Notes under the pieces: generated by a model
What the model was told of the DNA's origin: nothing
Database searches by the model: none
Seen by the model: only the letters and a program-made list of their open reading frames with translations
Part shown: piece by piece, positions 16,671 to 24,687 of the stretch
How positions within the stretch are numbered: position 1 is the first letter of the stretch
How the letters are laid out: each line of letters opens with the position of its first letter
Made by a program: the position numbers and the translations under genes
NCBI RefSeq assembly: GCF_050897975.1
Contig: NZ_JBPAXY010000007.1
Coordinates: 186,001 to 250,000, forward strand
Length of the DNA stretch: 64,000 nt
Source of the DNA: Pseudooceanicola sp050897975
GTDB lineage: Bacteria > Pseudomonadota > Alphaproteobacteria > Rhodobacterales > Rhodobacteraceae
Reading direction: 5' to 3'

Positions 16671-17855
16671 ATGGATCTGAGTTTCACAGCCGAAGAACAG
16701 GCCTTCCGCGAAGAGGTGCGTGCCTTCTTCGCCGCTAACCTGCCCGAGGACATCCGCGACGCCGTCCGCAAGGGGGGCGAGCTGACCAAGGACATCATGG
16801 ACCGCTACCATGCGCTGCTGAACGCAAAGGGCTGGCTGGCCACCACCTGGCCCGAGGAATTCGGCGGCACCGGCTGGTCGCCGGTCGAGCGGCACATCTT
16901 CGAGGAAGAGGCCTGCCGCGCCTATGCGCCGCGCATCGTGCCCTTTGGCCTGGCCATGCTGGGCCCGGTGCTGATGCAGTTCGGCTCGGCCGAGCAGCAG
17001 CAGGAATATCTGCCGCGCATCCTGTCGGGCGAGGATTGGTGGTGCCAGGGCTATTCCGAACCGGGCGCCGGGTCGGACCTGGCCTCGCTGAAGACCCGCG
17101 CGGTGCGCGACGGTGATCACTACGTCATCAACGGCCAGAAAACCTGGACGACGCTGGGCCAGCACGCCAACCGCATCTTCTGCCTGGTGCGCACGGACCC
17201 TGAGGTGAAGCAACAAAAGGGCATCAGCTTTATTCTGGTCGACCTGGACACGCCCGGGATCGAAATGCGCCCGATCAAGCTGATCGAGGGCGGGCACGAG
17301 GTGAACGAGGTCTTCTTTACCGACGTCCGCGTGCCGGTGGAAAACCTGGTCGGCGAAGAGAACATGGGCTGGACCATCGCCAAGTTCCTGCTGACCCATG
17401 AACGGACCAATATCGCCGGGGTCGGCTTCTCGATGCAGTCGCTGGAAGAGGTCAAGGCCCTGGCCCGGCAGGTGATGCGCAACGGCAAGCCCTTGATCGA
17501 GGATCCGCTTTTCGCCGCCCGCGTGGCCCAGGTGGAGATCGACCTGGAGGCGATGAAGATCACCAACCTTCGGATGCTCTACAAGGCGCAGCAACAGGGC
17601 GCGCCGGGGCCGGAAACCTCGATCCTGAAGATCAAGGGGACGGTCATCGCGCAAGAGCTGAAGGATCTGGCGCGTCGGGCGCTCGGGCCCGCGGCGGCGC
17701 CCTTCCCGGGCACGCTCTCGGCCAACTTCGGCCCCGCGCCGGACGAGGCGGCGCACAATGCGGCACGCTATTTCAACAACCGCAAGACCTCGATCTACGG
17801 TGGATCCAACGAGATCCAGCGCAACATCCTGACCAAGACCATGCTGGAGCTGTAA
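16671..17855 (+). CDS. Acyl-CoA dehydrogenase, catalytic-type subunit of a tandem pair
   Basis: FAD enzyme introducing the alpha-beta double bond in acyl-CoA; 394 residues with N-, middle and C-terminal ACAD domains. CQGYSEPGAGSDLASLKT is the FAD/substrate loop. At the position of the medium-chain enzyme's catalytic Glu it has Gly (IYGGSNEIQ), but Glu244 in LLTHERTNIAG sits where isovaleryl- and long-chain enzymes carry theirs. It starts 13 nt after the fadJ-like gene, and the next acyl-CoA dehydrogenase starts 2 nt after its stop, as in heteromeric alpha2-beta2 dehydrogenases. Confidence 0.92.
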   Translation: MDLSFTAEEQAFREEVRAFFAANLPEDIRDAVRKGGELTKDIMDRYHALLNAKGWLATTWPEEFGGTGWSPVERHIFEEEACRAYAPRIVPFGLAMLGPVLMQFGSAEQQQEYLPRILSGEDWWCQGYSEPGAGSDLASLKTRAVRDGDHYVINGQKTWTTLGQHANRIFCLVRTDPEVKQQKGISFILVDLDTPGIEMRPIKLIEGGHEVNEVFFTDVRVPVENLVGEENMGWTIAKFLLTHERTNIAGVGFSMQSLEEVKALARQVMRNGKPLIEDPLFAARVAQVEIDLEAMKITNLRMLYKAQQQGAPGPETSILKIKGTVIAQELKDLARRALGPAAAPFPGTLSANFGPAPDEAAHNAARYFNNRKTSIYGGSNEIQRNILTKTMLEL

Positions 17856-17857
17856 CG

Positions 17858-18919
17858 ATGGATTTCTCTCTGACCGAAGACCGGCAGATGCTGTCGGACA
17901 GCCTGACCCGCTACCTGCGCGAGAAATACCCGATGGAGGCGCGCAATGCCGCAGCCTATGCCGCGCCCTTCCATGCGCCGGCCCATTGGGAGGGCCTCAG
18001 CGAGCTGGGCGCGCTCTTTGCCCTGGCCCCGGAAGAGGCCGGCGGCTTCGGCGGCAGCGGCTTTGACATCTCGGTGGTCTTCGAGGCCCTGGGCGGTGCG
18101 CTCTGCCCCGAGCCGGTGCTGGCCGCGCTCATGGCCTCGCGCCTGCTGAAGGCGGCGGATGAGGACCAGGAGGCGCTCTTGTCGGGCGCGGTGAGATATG
18201 CCGTGGCTATCGGCGAGATCGACGCCTGGTACGACCTGGGCGCCATCGAGACCCAGGCCGCGCCCTCGGGCGAGGGCCACGCGCTGACGGGCCGCAAATC
18301 GGTGGTCTATGGCGGCCAGGTGGCCGACAAGCTGCTGGTGGCGGCGCAGCTGGACGGCAAGGTGGCGCTTTTCGAGGTGGCGGCAGAGGCGGCCTCGATC
18401 ACCGGCTACGCGATGATCGACGGCGGCGGCGCGGCCGAGGTGGTGTTGGAGGCGGCGCCCGCGCGCCTGCTGATCACCGATGCGGGCGCGGCCCTGGGGG
18501 ACGCGGTCAACGCCGGGATCGTGGCGCTGTGTTCCGAGGCCGTGGGGGCGATGGATGCGCTTTATGCCATGACCCTGGACTATCTGCGCACCCGCAAGCA
18601 GTTCGGCGTGGCCATCGGCCAGTTCCAGGCGTTGCAACACCGTGCCGTCGACATGCTGACCGAGATCGAACAGGCCCGCTCGATCACCATCAAGGCGGCG
18701 GCAGAGCTGGGTGGTCCCGATGCCGGGCGCTATGCCTCGATGGCCAAGAACCTGATCGGCCGCGCCGGGCGTCTGGTGGCCGAAGAGGCGATCCAGATGC
18801 ACGGCGGGATCGCCATGACCTGGGAATACCCCGGCTCGCACTATGCCAAGCGCCTGGTGATGATCGACGCCCAGCTGGGCGATACCGATTACCACCTGTC
18901 CCGCGTGATGGCCGCCTGA
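17858..18919 (+). CDS. Acyl-CoA dehydrogenase-like partner subunit
   Basis: A 353-residue acyl-CoA dehydrogenase homologue, shorter than its partner. Conserved segments are LTEDRQMLSDSLTRYLREKY at the N-terminus, LDYLRTRKQFGVAIGQFQALQH and IQMHGGIAMTWEYPGSHYAKR. I see no Glu at either usual catalytic position (neither LTHER-like nor YEG-like), so it may be a non-catalytic partner of the preceding protein. It is followed by a GC hairpin and a 3'-end repeat that close the operon. Confidence 0.9.
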   Translation: MDFSLTEDRQMLSDSLTRYLREKYPMEARNAAAYAAPFHAPAHWEGLSELGALFALAPEEAGGFGGSGFDISVVFEALGGALCPEPVLAALMASRLLKAADEDQEALLSGAVRYAVAIGEIDAWYDLGAIETQAAPSGEGHALTGRKSVVYGGQVADKLLVAAQLDGKVALFEVAAEAASITGYAMIDGGGAAEVVLEAAPARLLITDAGAALGDAVNAGIVALCSEAVGAMDALYAMTLDYLRTRKQFGVAIGQFQALQHRAVDMLTEIEQARSITIKAAAELGGPDAGRYASMAKNLIGRAGRLVAEEAIQMHGGIAMTWEYPGSHYAKRLVMIDAQLGDTDYHLSRVMAA

Positions 18920-18926
18920 CCCAAGG

Positions 18927-18945
18927 CCGGGGGCTCTGCCCCCGG
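18927..18945 (+). terminator. GC hairpin at the end of the fadJ-acd operon
   Basis: CCGGGGGC (18927-18934), loop TCT, GCCCCCGG (18938-18945), directly followed by the 3'-end repeat with its T run. No classical U-tract follows the hairpin itself. Confidence 0.6.
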
Positions 18946-18946
18946 A

Positions 18947-18978
18947 CCCCCGGAGTATTTCCGGCCCAGTGAAAGAGC
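18947..18978 (+). repeat. 3'-end repeat, subtype 2 (copy R4a)
   Basis: CCCCCGGAGTATTTCCGG followed by CCCAGTGAAAGAGC, 28 nt after the acyl-CoA dehydrogenase stop in sense orientation. It forms an inverted pair with 19070-19099. Confidence 0.8.
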
Positions 18979-19069
18979 AGGAGGTGCCAGCGAGGCGCCC
19001 GGCTTCCGCCTCCCTGCGGTTCCAACCTCTCGATTGCAAAAGTCCGGCACTCTCTTGGGCCCGTCTCGC

Positions 19070-19099
19070 TCTTTCACTGGGCCAAAAGTACTCCGGGGG
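19070..19099 (-). repeat. 3'-end repeat, subtype 2 (copy R4b)
   Basis: Inverted counterpart of 18947-18978 (plus strand GCTCTTTCACTGGGCC, then AAAAGTACTCCGG). It lies 40 nt beyond the alkB-like stop and is in sense orientation for that gene. The boundaries may be off by a base or two. Confidence 0.8.
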
Positions 19100-19138
19100 A
19101 GACCGCCGCAGGCGGGCGGGGGCAGAGCCCCCTTCCAC

Positions 19139-20278
19139 TTAACCGGGCAGGCCCTCGTGGCGCCCGGTCTTGTAGGGCGTCCAGTCGGTGATCTCTGGGT
19201 AGTACATCTGCCGCCACAGCCGCACGCGCGGGTTCATCCGGCGGCGCCACAGCGGCGGGATCATCGCCAGCATGGTCATCAGCGGATAGCCGTGCGGCAG
19301 TTCGGGTGCCTCGCCGTCGGTGTAGGTTTGCAACAGCGGGAAGCGGCGGTCGGGTTTGTAGTGATGATCCGAATGGCGTTGCAGGTTGATCAGCAGCCAG
19401 TTGGTTGCCGTGTGCGAGGCGTTCCAGCTGTGATGCGGTTTGACATGTTCGAACTTGCCGTTGCCGAGGTATTTTCGCGTTAGCCCGTAGTGTTCAACGT
19501 AGTTGGTCAGCTCCAGCATCCAGACCGCGATGAAGGCCTGGTAGAGGAACAGAAGCAGCCCCGGCAGCCCGCCAAGGATCAGCGCGATCAGCAGCATTGC
19601 CCCTTGCAGCGCGGCGTAGCGCCAGAAGGGGTTGCGGCGGTCGGTGGGTGGCAGGTCCTTGCGTTTCAGCCGCGCCACCTCGGCGTTCCAGGCAGAGCGC
19701 GGGCAGTCGCGCAGCACGCGCCAGAAATACCGCGGGAAGCTTTCATTATAGTGCGCGGTTACCGCATCGCGCGGGGTGCCGACGGCCACGTGATGGACCA
19801 GCAGGTGTTCGCTGCGGAAATGGGAATACAGCGTCATCGCCAGCAGGATGTCGGCCAGCCAGCGCTCGCGCTTGTTGGTCTGGTGCATCAGTTCGTGGCT
19901 GTAGACGATGCCGATGGCGCCGCACATCAGGCCTATGCCGTAGAACAGCACGATCACCTCCAGAAGGCCCAGGGTTTCCGTCTGGCGGGTGTACCAGATC
20001 GCCCAGAACAGGGTGACGAATTGCACCGGCGCCCAGATCAGGGTGATAGCGCGATACCACAGCAGATCCTCTTCGCCGGTCTCGGGATCGGCGTTTTCGG
20101 TGTTCAGACCCAACAGGCGGTCCAGGACCGAGAAGAGGCCCAGCCCGTAAAGCGGCGGCAACAGCACCGTCCAGCCGCCGCAGACCGTGCCGATGACGAT
20201 CAGCGGCACCATCAGCAGCGACAGCCAGAAGGGCGCCGCGCGGCGGAAACTGGAGAGATCTTGCGAAGTGCTCATCAT
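19139..20278 (-). CDS. AlkB-type alkane 1-monooxygenase / membrane di-iron hydroxylase
   Basis: Integral membrane di-iron hydroxylase expected to oxidise terminal methyl groups of alkanes or related chains with rubredoxin electrons. The 379 residues include several membrane helices and the AlkB histidine boxes: HELMH (128-132), EHLLVHH (157-163; the usual Gly before HH is Val), NYVEHYG (259-265) and LQRHSDHH (299-306). NYVEHYG separates AlkB from simple desaturases. No rubredoxin gene is visible. Start ATG 20278 follows GGAGGG. It faces the beta-oxidation operon. Confidence 0.88.
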   Translation of the reverse strand: MMSTSQDLSSFRRAAPFWLSLLMVPLIVIGTVCGGWTVLLPPLYGLGLFSVLDRLLGLNTENADPETGEEDLLWYRAITLIWAPVQFVTLFWAIWYTRQTETLGLLEVIVLFYGIGLMCGAIGIVYSHELMHQTNKRERWLADILLAMTLYSHFRSEHLLVHHVAVGTPRDAVTAHYNESFPRYFWRVLRDCPRSAWNAEVARLKRKDLPPTDRRNPFWRYAALQGAMLLIALILGGLPGLLLFLYQAFIAVWMLELTNYVEHYGLTRKYLGNGKFEHVKPHHSWNASHTATNWLLINLQRHSDHHYKPDRRFPLLQTYTDGEAPELPHGYPLMTMLAMIPPLWRRRMNPRVRLWRQMYYPEITDWTPYKTGRHEGLPG

Positions 20279-20303
20279 TTGCCCTCCTGGGGCGAGACGC
20301 GCG

Positions 20304-21368
20304 TCAGGTCCCGACTATGAACCTGTCGCGGGCCAGGTCAAATGCCTTTCTCATCACCGTGGGCAGATCCGAGGGGCGGAACTGCTCGGGCCGCAGGAAC
20401 TGCCCGCGTTCGGGGTTGGCGCCCTGGGGCACCTCGGCCAGGCGGACCTGAAGACGCAGGTGAAAGTGGGTGAAGGTGTGCAGGGCCTCGCCCTCTGCCT
20501 GCCGCCAGTCGGCGGCCAGTGGCGGGTCATGGGCGGGCAGCTCTTCGGCCCAGTCCGAGCCGGGCCAGCCAAGCATCCCGCCCAGCAGGCCCTTGTCGGG
20601 GCGGGTTTCCAAGAGGAAGGCACCATCGGCGCGGCGCGCGATATAGGCCACGCCCAGCCGGGTGGGTTTGGGCTTCTTCGGGGTCTTCTTGGGCAGCTCG
20701 GCGGCGGTGCCGGCGGCGCGGGCGGCGCAGGGCTCCATCCAGGGGCAGAGACCGCAGGCGGGGGACCGCGGCGTGCAGATCGTGGCGCCCAGGTCCATCA
20801 CCGCCTGGGCATAGTCGCCGGGGCGGTCCTTGGGCGTCATCTGCGCGGCCTTCTCGGTCAGCTCGGGCTTGGCGGCGGGCAGGGGGGTGTGGATGTCGAA
20901 AAGACGCGCCATGACCCGTTCGACATTGCCGTCCACCACCGTTTCGGCCCGGTTGAAGGCGATCGAGGCGATGGCGGCGGCGGTATAGGGGCCGATGCCG
21001 GGCAGCTTCAGCAGCGCCTCGCGGCTGTCGGGAAAGCGCCCGCCATGGTCGGCCACCACCACCCGGGCGCATTTCAGCAGGTTGCGGGCGCGGGCGTAAT
21101 AGCCCAGCCCCGCCCATTCGCCCATCACCCGCGCATCCTCGGCCGCCGCCAGATCCTGCACCGTCGGCCAGAGGGTGGTAAACCGGGTGAAATACTCCTT
21201 CACCGCGGCCACCGTGGTCTGCTGCAACATCACCTCGGACAGCCAGATGTGATAGGGATCGGGGCGGTGGCCCGCGCGGCTTTGCGCGGGCGGCACCCGC
21301 CAGGGCAGGGCCCTTGCGTGGCGGTCGTACCAGGAAAGCAAAGCTGCCGCTTGCGCCGTGTCACGCAT
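20304..21368 (-). CDS. mutY: A/G-specific adenine DNA glycosylase MutY
   Basis: Removes adenine mispaired with 8-oxoguanine. The 354 residues contain the HhH-GPD domain (SEVMLQQTTVAAVKEYFTRF with the catalytic-loop Glu, LLKLPGIGPYTAAAIASIAF, DGNVERVMARLF) and the 4Fe-4S motif C-X6-C-X2-C-X5-C (CTPRSPACGLCPWMEPC). The C-terminal NUDIX-like 8-oxoG recognition domain follows. It is divergent from the DUF721 gene, with 148 nt between starts. Confidence 0.96.
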   Translation of the reverse strand: MRDTAQAAALLSWYDRHARALPWRVPPAQSRAGHRPDPYHIWLSEVMLQQTTVAAVKEYFTRFTTLWPTVQDLAAAEDARVMGEWAGLGYYARARNLLKCARVVVADHGGRFPDSREALLKLPGIGPYTAAAIASIAFNRAETVVDGNVERVMARLFDIHTPLPAAKPELTEKAAQMTPKDRPGDYAQAVMDLGATICTPRSPACGLCPWMEPCAARAAGTAAELPKKTPKKPKPTRLGVAYIARRADGAFLLETRPDKGLLGGMLGWPGSDWAEELPAHDPPLAADWRQAEGEALHTFTHFHLRLQVRLAEVPQGANPERGQFLRPEQFRPSDLPTVMRKAFDLARDRFIVGT

Positions 21369-21516
21369 TCTTTATGCCTCGTCAGGGGCGGGCGCGGCCT
21401 TTCACATTGGCGCGCCCGGTTCCGCTGACTAGAATAGCGCTGGCCCGGGGGATGCAACCCTTCGGCCAGGATGAAACCCCGCCCGGTGCCCCGATGACAG
21501 CGAAAGGCCCGACCCA

Positions 21517-22029
21517 ATGGCGCGACGCGCGACCTCGACCTATGGTTTCAAGCGGACCTATGGCCTGCTGGAGACCCGCATCCGCAAGGCCGGCGAGGCC
21601 CGCGGCTTTGCCGTGTCGCGGCTGCTGACCCATTGGGAAGAGATCGTGGGCGCCGACATGGCTGCCATGGCCCGCCCGGTCGAGGTGAAATACGGCCGGG
21701 GCTCGATGGGGGCGACGCTGGTCCTGCTGACCACCGGCGCCCATGCCCCGGTGCTGGAGATGGAAAAGGAACGCCTGCGCGCCAAGGTCAACGGCGTCTA
21801 TGGCTATAACGCCATTTCCCGCGTGCGCATTACCCAGACCGCGCGGACCGGCTTCGAGGAAGGCCGCGTGGCCTTCGAGCGCAGCCAGGCCAGCTATACC
21901 CCGCCGCCCCCGCCGCCCGAGGTGGTCGCCCGCGCCCATGAGGTGGCCGAGGGCATCGCCGATAGCGGCCTGAAAGATGCGCTGGAGCGGCTGGCACAGA
22001 ATGTTTTGAGCAAGACACACAGGACTTGA
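21517..22029 (+). CDS. DUF721 (DciA-like) protein
   Basis: A 170-residue protein of the DUF721 family, which includes the replicative helicase operator DciA; that role is inference here. Family core: LLTHWEEIVGADMAAMARPVEV, then a beta-rich segment (GATLVLLTTGAHAPVLEMEK) and VNGVYGYNAISRVRITQT. A Pro run (YTPPPPPPEV) links to a C-terminal helix. It is 16 nt upstream of the dsbA-like gene, consistent with an operon. Confidence 0.87.
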   Translation: MARRATSTYGFKRTYGLLETRIRKAGEARGFAVSRLLTHWEEIVGADMAAMARPVEVKYGRGSMGATLVLLTTGAHAPVLEMEKERLRAKVNGVYGYNAISRVRITQTARTGFEEGRVAFERSQASYTPPPPPPEVVARAHEVAEGIADSGLKDALERLAQNVLSKTHRT

Positions 22030-22045
22030 GAAAGGACGACCCATA

Positions 22046-22723
22046 ATGGATCGCAGGTTCCTCATCGGAGGCGGCGCCGCCGTCGTCGTGGCAGCCGCCG
22101 GGGGCGGTTACTGGTACATGAACCGCCCCGCCGAGGCGCAGACCCAGGTGAACGCCGGGGCGGCCAGCCCCGAATTGGACGAGATCGACACCTCTTCGGT
22201 GGTCGAGATGGTTCTGGGCGCCGAGGATGCGCCGGTGACGATGGTGGAATACGCCTCTTTCACCTGCCCCCATTGCGCCGATTTCCACGAGCGCGTCTTT
22301 AACCGGCTGAAGGTGGATTACATCGACACCGGCAAGGTGCGTTTCATCTACCGCGATGTCTATTTCGACCGTTACGGCCTCTGGGCCTCGATGATCGCGC
22401 GCTGCGCGGGCCCCGAGAAGTTCTTTGGCCTGGCGGGGATGTTCTACAAGTCGCAGAACACCTGGCTGCGTGGCGCCGAAAGCGAGGCGCAGATCGCCGA
22501 CAACCTGCGCAAGATCGGGCGCCTGGCGGGCATGGAAGATGCCACGCTGGAGGAATGCCTGAACGACGTCACCCTGGCCCGGACCCTGACCGCCTGGTAT
22601 CAGAAGAACGCCCAGGCCGACGAGATCAACGCCACGCCCACCCTGCTGATCGACGGCGAGAAGCATTCCAACATGACCTATGCCGATTTGCAGGAAATCC
22701 TGGACGGCAAGCTGGGCGGCTGA
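22046..22723 (+). CDS. DsbA-family thioredoxin-fold protein
   Basis: An exported thiol-disulfide oxidoreductase of 225 residues. The redox motif is Cys74-Pro-His-Cys77 (YASFTCPHCADFHERVF) and the cis-proline loop is INATPTLLIDG. The N-terminus MDRRFLIGGG carries a twin-arginine-like RRFLI followed by a hydrophobic stretch, so Tat export or a signal anchor is possible. It sits in the typical mutY-DUF721-dsbA neighbourhood. The smc gene that I recall following it in related genomes is not here. Confidence 0.9.
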   Translation: MDRRFLIGGGAAVVVAAAGGGYWYMNRPAEAQTQVNAGAASPELDEIDTSSVVEMVLGAEDAPVTMVEYASFTCPHCADFHERVFNRLKVDYIDTGKVRFIYRDVYFDRYGLWASMIARCAGPEKFFGLAGMFYKSQNTWLRGAESEAQIADNLRKIGRLAGMEDATLEECLNDVTLARTLTAWYQKNAQADEINATPTLLIDGEKHSNMTYADLQEILDGKLGG

Positions 22724-22847
22724 AGTGGGGCCCAAGAGCGTTCACGCTCGTCTCTAGTGGTCGCGAGGGCTGCGCCCTCGCACGTAGAAGGAAGCGGGGG
22801 GCCAGCCCCCCGCACCACGCCTTTTAGCGGGGGGCCAGCCCCCCGCA

Positions 22848-22880
22848 CCCCCCGGGATATTTTCAGCAATGAGAAGAGAG
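22848..22880 (+). repeat. 3'-end repeat, subtype 1 (copy R5)
   Basis: CCCCCCGGGATATTTTCAG followed by CAATGAGAAGAGAG, about 125 nt after the dsbA-like stop in sense orientation. It is preceded by two copies of a GC block (GCGGGGGGCCAGCCCCCCGC). No gene lies in 22724-22967. Confidence 0.8.
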
Positions 22881-22967
22881 GGGCGCGGGACCGGGTGGCT
22901 GGTCTCGCGCCCTTTTTGCGGGCCGGGCGGGGGCGCCGCGCAGGCGACGCCCCGGCTTCGGCGGGGA

Positions 22968-23990
22968 TCAGAGTTTGACCACCTGCTTGCCGGTATTGCC
23001 GCCCCGCAGCATCGAGAAGAAGGCGGCGGGGGTGTTTTCCAGCCCTTCGGCCACGTCTTCGAGATAGGCGATCTGGCCGGATTTCACCAAGGGCGTCACC
23101 TCGCGCAGGAAGTCGCCGAAACGGGCCACATGGTCGGTCTGCAACAGGCCCTGGATGGTCAGCCGTTTCACCAGCGCCATGCGCCAGATCTTTTGCAGCG
23201 GCATGGCGCCGGTCTCGTCGGTTTCGCCGGAATACCAGGCGATCATGCCGCAGACGATGATGCGGCCGTGCAGGTTCATCAGCGGCAGGGCGCCGCCGGT
23301 GACGGCGCCGCCGACATTCTCGAAATAGACGTCGATCCCGTCGGGGCAGGCCTCGGCCAGGGCTGTGCGCATGGCGCGGGCGTCGCCATGGGCGCGGTGG
23401 TCGATGGCGGCGTCAAAGCCGAACCGCTCGGTCAGCAGGGCCTGTTTCTGCGCCCCGCCAGCGATGCCCACGGCGCGCAGCCCCTTCAGCCGGGCCAGCT
23501 GACCCACCATCGAGCCCACGGGGCCGGTGGCGGCGGCCACCGCCAGGGTCTCGCCCGCCTTCAGCTTGCCGTAGGCCTCGAGCCCGGACCAGGCAGTGAA
23601 GCCGGGCATCCCCAGCACGCCAAGGGCGGTCGAGGGGGGCAGATCGGGGTCAAGCTTGCGGCAGGCCTTGGCGGGCAGCACCCCATGGCTGGCCCAGCCG
23701 AACATGCCGAAGACCAGATCGCCCGGCGCGAATCTGTCGCTGCGGCTTTCCAGCACCCGGCCCACGGCGCCGCCACCCATGGTCTGGTCCAGCTCTTGCG
23801 GGGCGGTATAGCTGGCCACGTCATCCATGCGGCCGCGCATGTAGGGGTCCAGCGACAGATGGGTCACCTGCACCAGGATCTCGCCCTCGGCGGGCTGGGG
23901 CAGGGGCACCTCTTCCAGGCGGAAATCCTCGGCCACCGGGAAGCCATTGGGGCGGCGGGCCTGAACGATCCGTTTCATCATCTCGGTCAT
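22968..23990 (-). CDS. NADP-dependent oxidoreductase (CurA / prostaglandin-reductase-like MDR)
   Basis: A 340-residue zinc-free medium-chain reductase, likely reducing an alpha-beta double bond next to a carbonyl. The N-terminal GroES-like part is seen in VTHLSLDPYMRGRM. The Rossmann part has VAAATGPVGSMVGQLARLKG and the family-typical YFENVGGAVTGGALPLMN. I chose ATG 23990 (MTEMMKRIVQARRP) after AAGGATTT; an ATG eight codons earlier lacks a site. An IclR-type operator lies upstream of its putative promoter. Confidence 0.88.
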   Translation of the reverse strand: MTEMMKRIVQARRPNGFPVAEDFRLEEVPLPQPAEGEILVQVTHLSLDPYMRGRMDDVASYTAPQELDQTMGGGAVGRVLESRSDRFAPGDLVFGMFGWASHGVLPAKACRKLDPDLPPSTALGVLGMPGFTAWSGLEAYGKLKAGETLAVAAATGPVGSMVGQLARLKGLRAVGIAGGAQKQALLTERFGFDAAIDHRAHGDARAMRTALAEACPDGIDVYFENVGGAVTGGALPLMNLHGRIIVCGMIAWYSGETDETGAMPLQKIWRMALVKRLTIQGLLQTDHVARFGDFLREVTPLVKSGQIAYLEDVAEGLENTPAAFFSMLRGGNTGKQVVKL

Positions 23991-24014
23991 CTTGAAATCC
24001 TTTCTTTGCAGCAC

Positions 24015-24042
24015 AGGTTAAGCCCTCTGCCGGGCAGGGCAA
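24015..24042 (-). promoter_or_regulatory. Putative promoter of the NADP oxidoreductase gene
   Basis: On the minus strand, TTGCCC (24037-24042) and TAACCT (24015-24020) with a 16-nt spacer, 24 nt before the start codon. Confidence 0.4.
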
Positions 24043-24050
24043 CCCGCAAT

Positions 24051-24067
24051 GCGGAAATGTTTTCCGC
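24051..24067. promoter_or_regulatory. IclR-type operator, site 2
   Basis: Perfect 17-bp palindrome GCGGAAATGTTTTCCGC, same arms and spacing as the site at 14456. It lies 8 nt upstream of the putative -35 box of the minus-strand reductase and 69 nt before smpB on the other side. Confidence 0.65.
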
Positions 24068-24135
24068 AAGTGGCGCGGGGCGGCGGAAAGCCCCGATGGA
24101 CAGTCCCCGCCCGGCTGGCGTAAAGAGGCCCGATC

Positions 24136-24609
24136 ATGGCGAAGAAACCAGACAACCCGAATTACAAGGTCATCGCGGAGAACCGCCGCGCACGCTTCGA
24201 TTACGCGATCGAGGACGATCTGGAATGCGGGATCCAGTTGCAGGGGTCCGAGGTGAAAAGCCTGCGCACCGGCCAGTCCAACATCGCGGAAAGCTATGCG
24301 GCGGTCGAGGATGGCGAGCTGTGGCTGGTCAATTCCTACATTGCCCCCTACGAGCAGGCGATGTTCGGTCACGAGGACCGGCGTCGGCGCAAGTTGCTGG
24401 TTTCCAAGAAGGAATTGGCCAACCTGTGGAAATCGACGCAGCGCGAGGGGATGACCCTGGTGCCGTTGGTCCTGTACTTCAACCATCGCGGCATGGCGAA
24501 GGTGAAGATCGGCATCGCCAAGGGCAAGAAGAACCACGACAAGCGCGCCACCGAGGCCAAGCGCGACTGGAACCGCCAGAAGCAGCGGCTGCTGAAGGAA
24601 CAGCACTAA
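24136..24609 (+). CDS. smpB: SsrA-binding protein SmpB
   Basis: Partner of tmRNA in rescue of stalled ribosomes. The 157-residue length and motifs are standard: NYKVIAENRRARFDYAIED, GIQLQGSEVKSLRTGQSNIAESYA, NPHE-like region AMFGHEDRRRRKLLVSKKEL and the basic C-terminal tail KKNHDKRATEAKRDWNRQK. The ssrA RNA gene is not in the window. Confidence 0.97.
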   Translation: MAKKPDNPNYKVIAENRRARFDYAIEDDLECGIQLQGSEVKSLRTGQSNIAESYAAVEDGELWLVNSYIAPYEQAMFGHEDRRRRKLLVSKKELANLWKSTQREGMTLVPLVLYFNHRGMAKVKIGIAKGKKNHDKRATEAKRDWNRQKQRLLKEQH

Positions 24610-24687
24610 GGCCCGCGCGGGGCTTTTCCTTGCCTTGTGCGGGCAGGGGGGCTAGGGAATCGGCGGTTTTCATCGGAGAGGCGCATC

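Noticed and set aside
14453..16798. Long minus-strand open frame (781 codons) opposite the fadJ-like gene
   Set aside because: It is rich in His, Gln, Gly and Arg, typical of the antisense of high-GC coding sequence, and overlaps a clear FadJ-type protein. No domain is recognisable.
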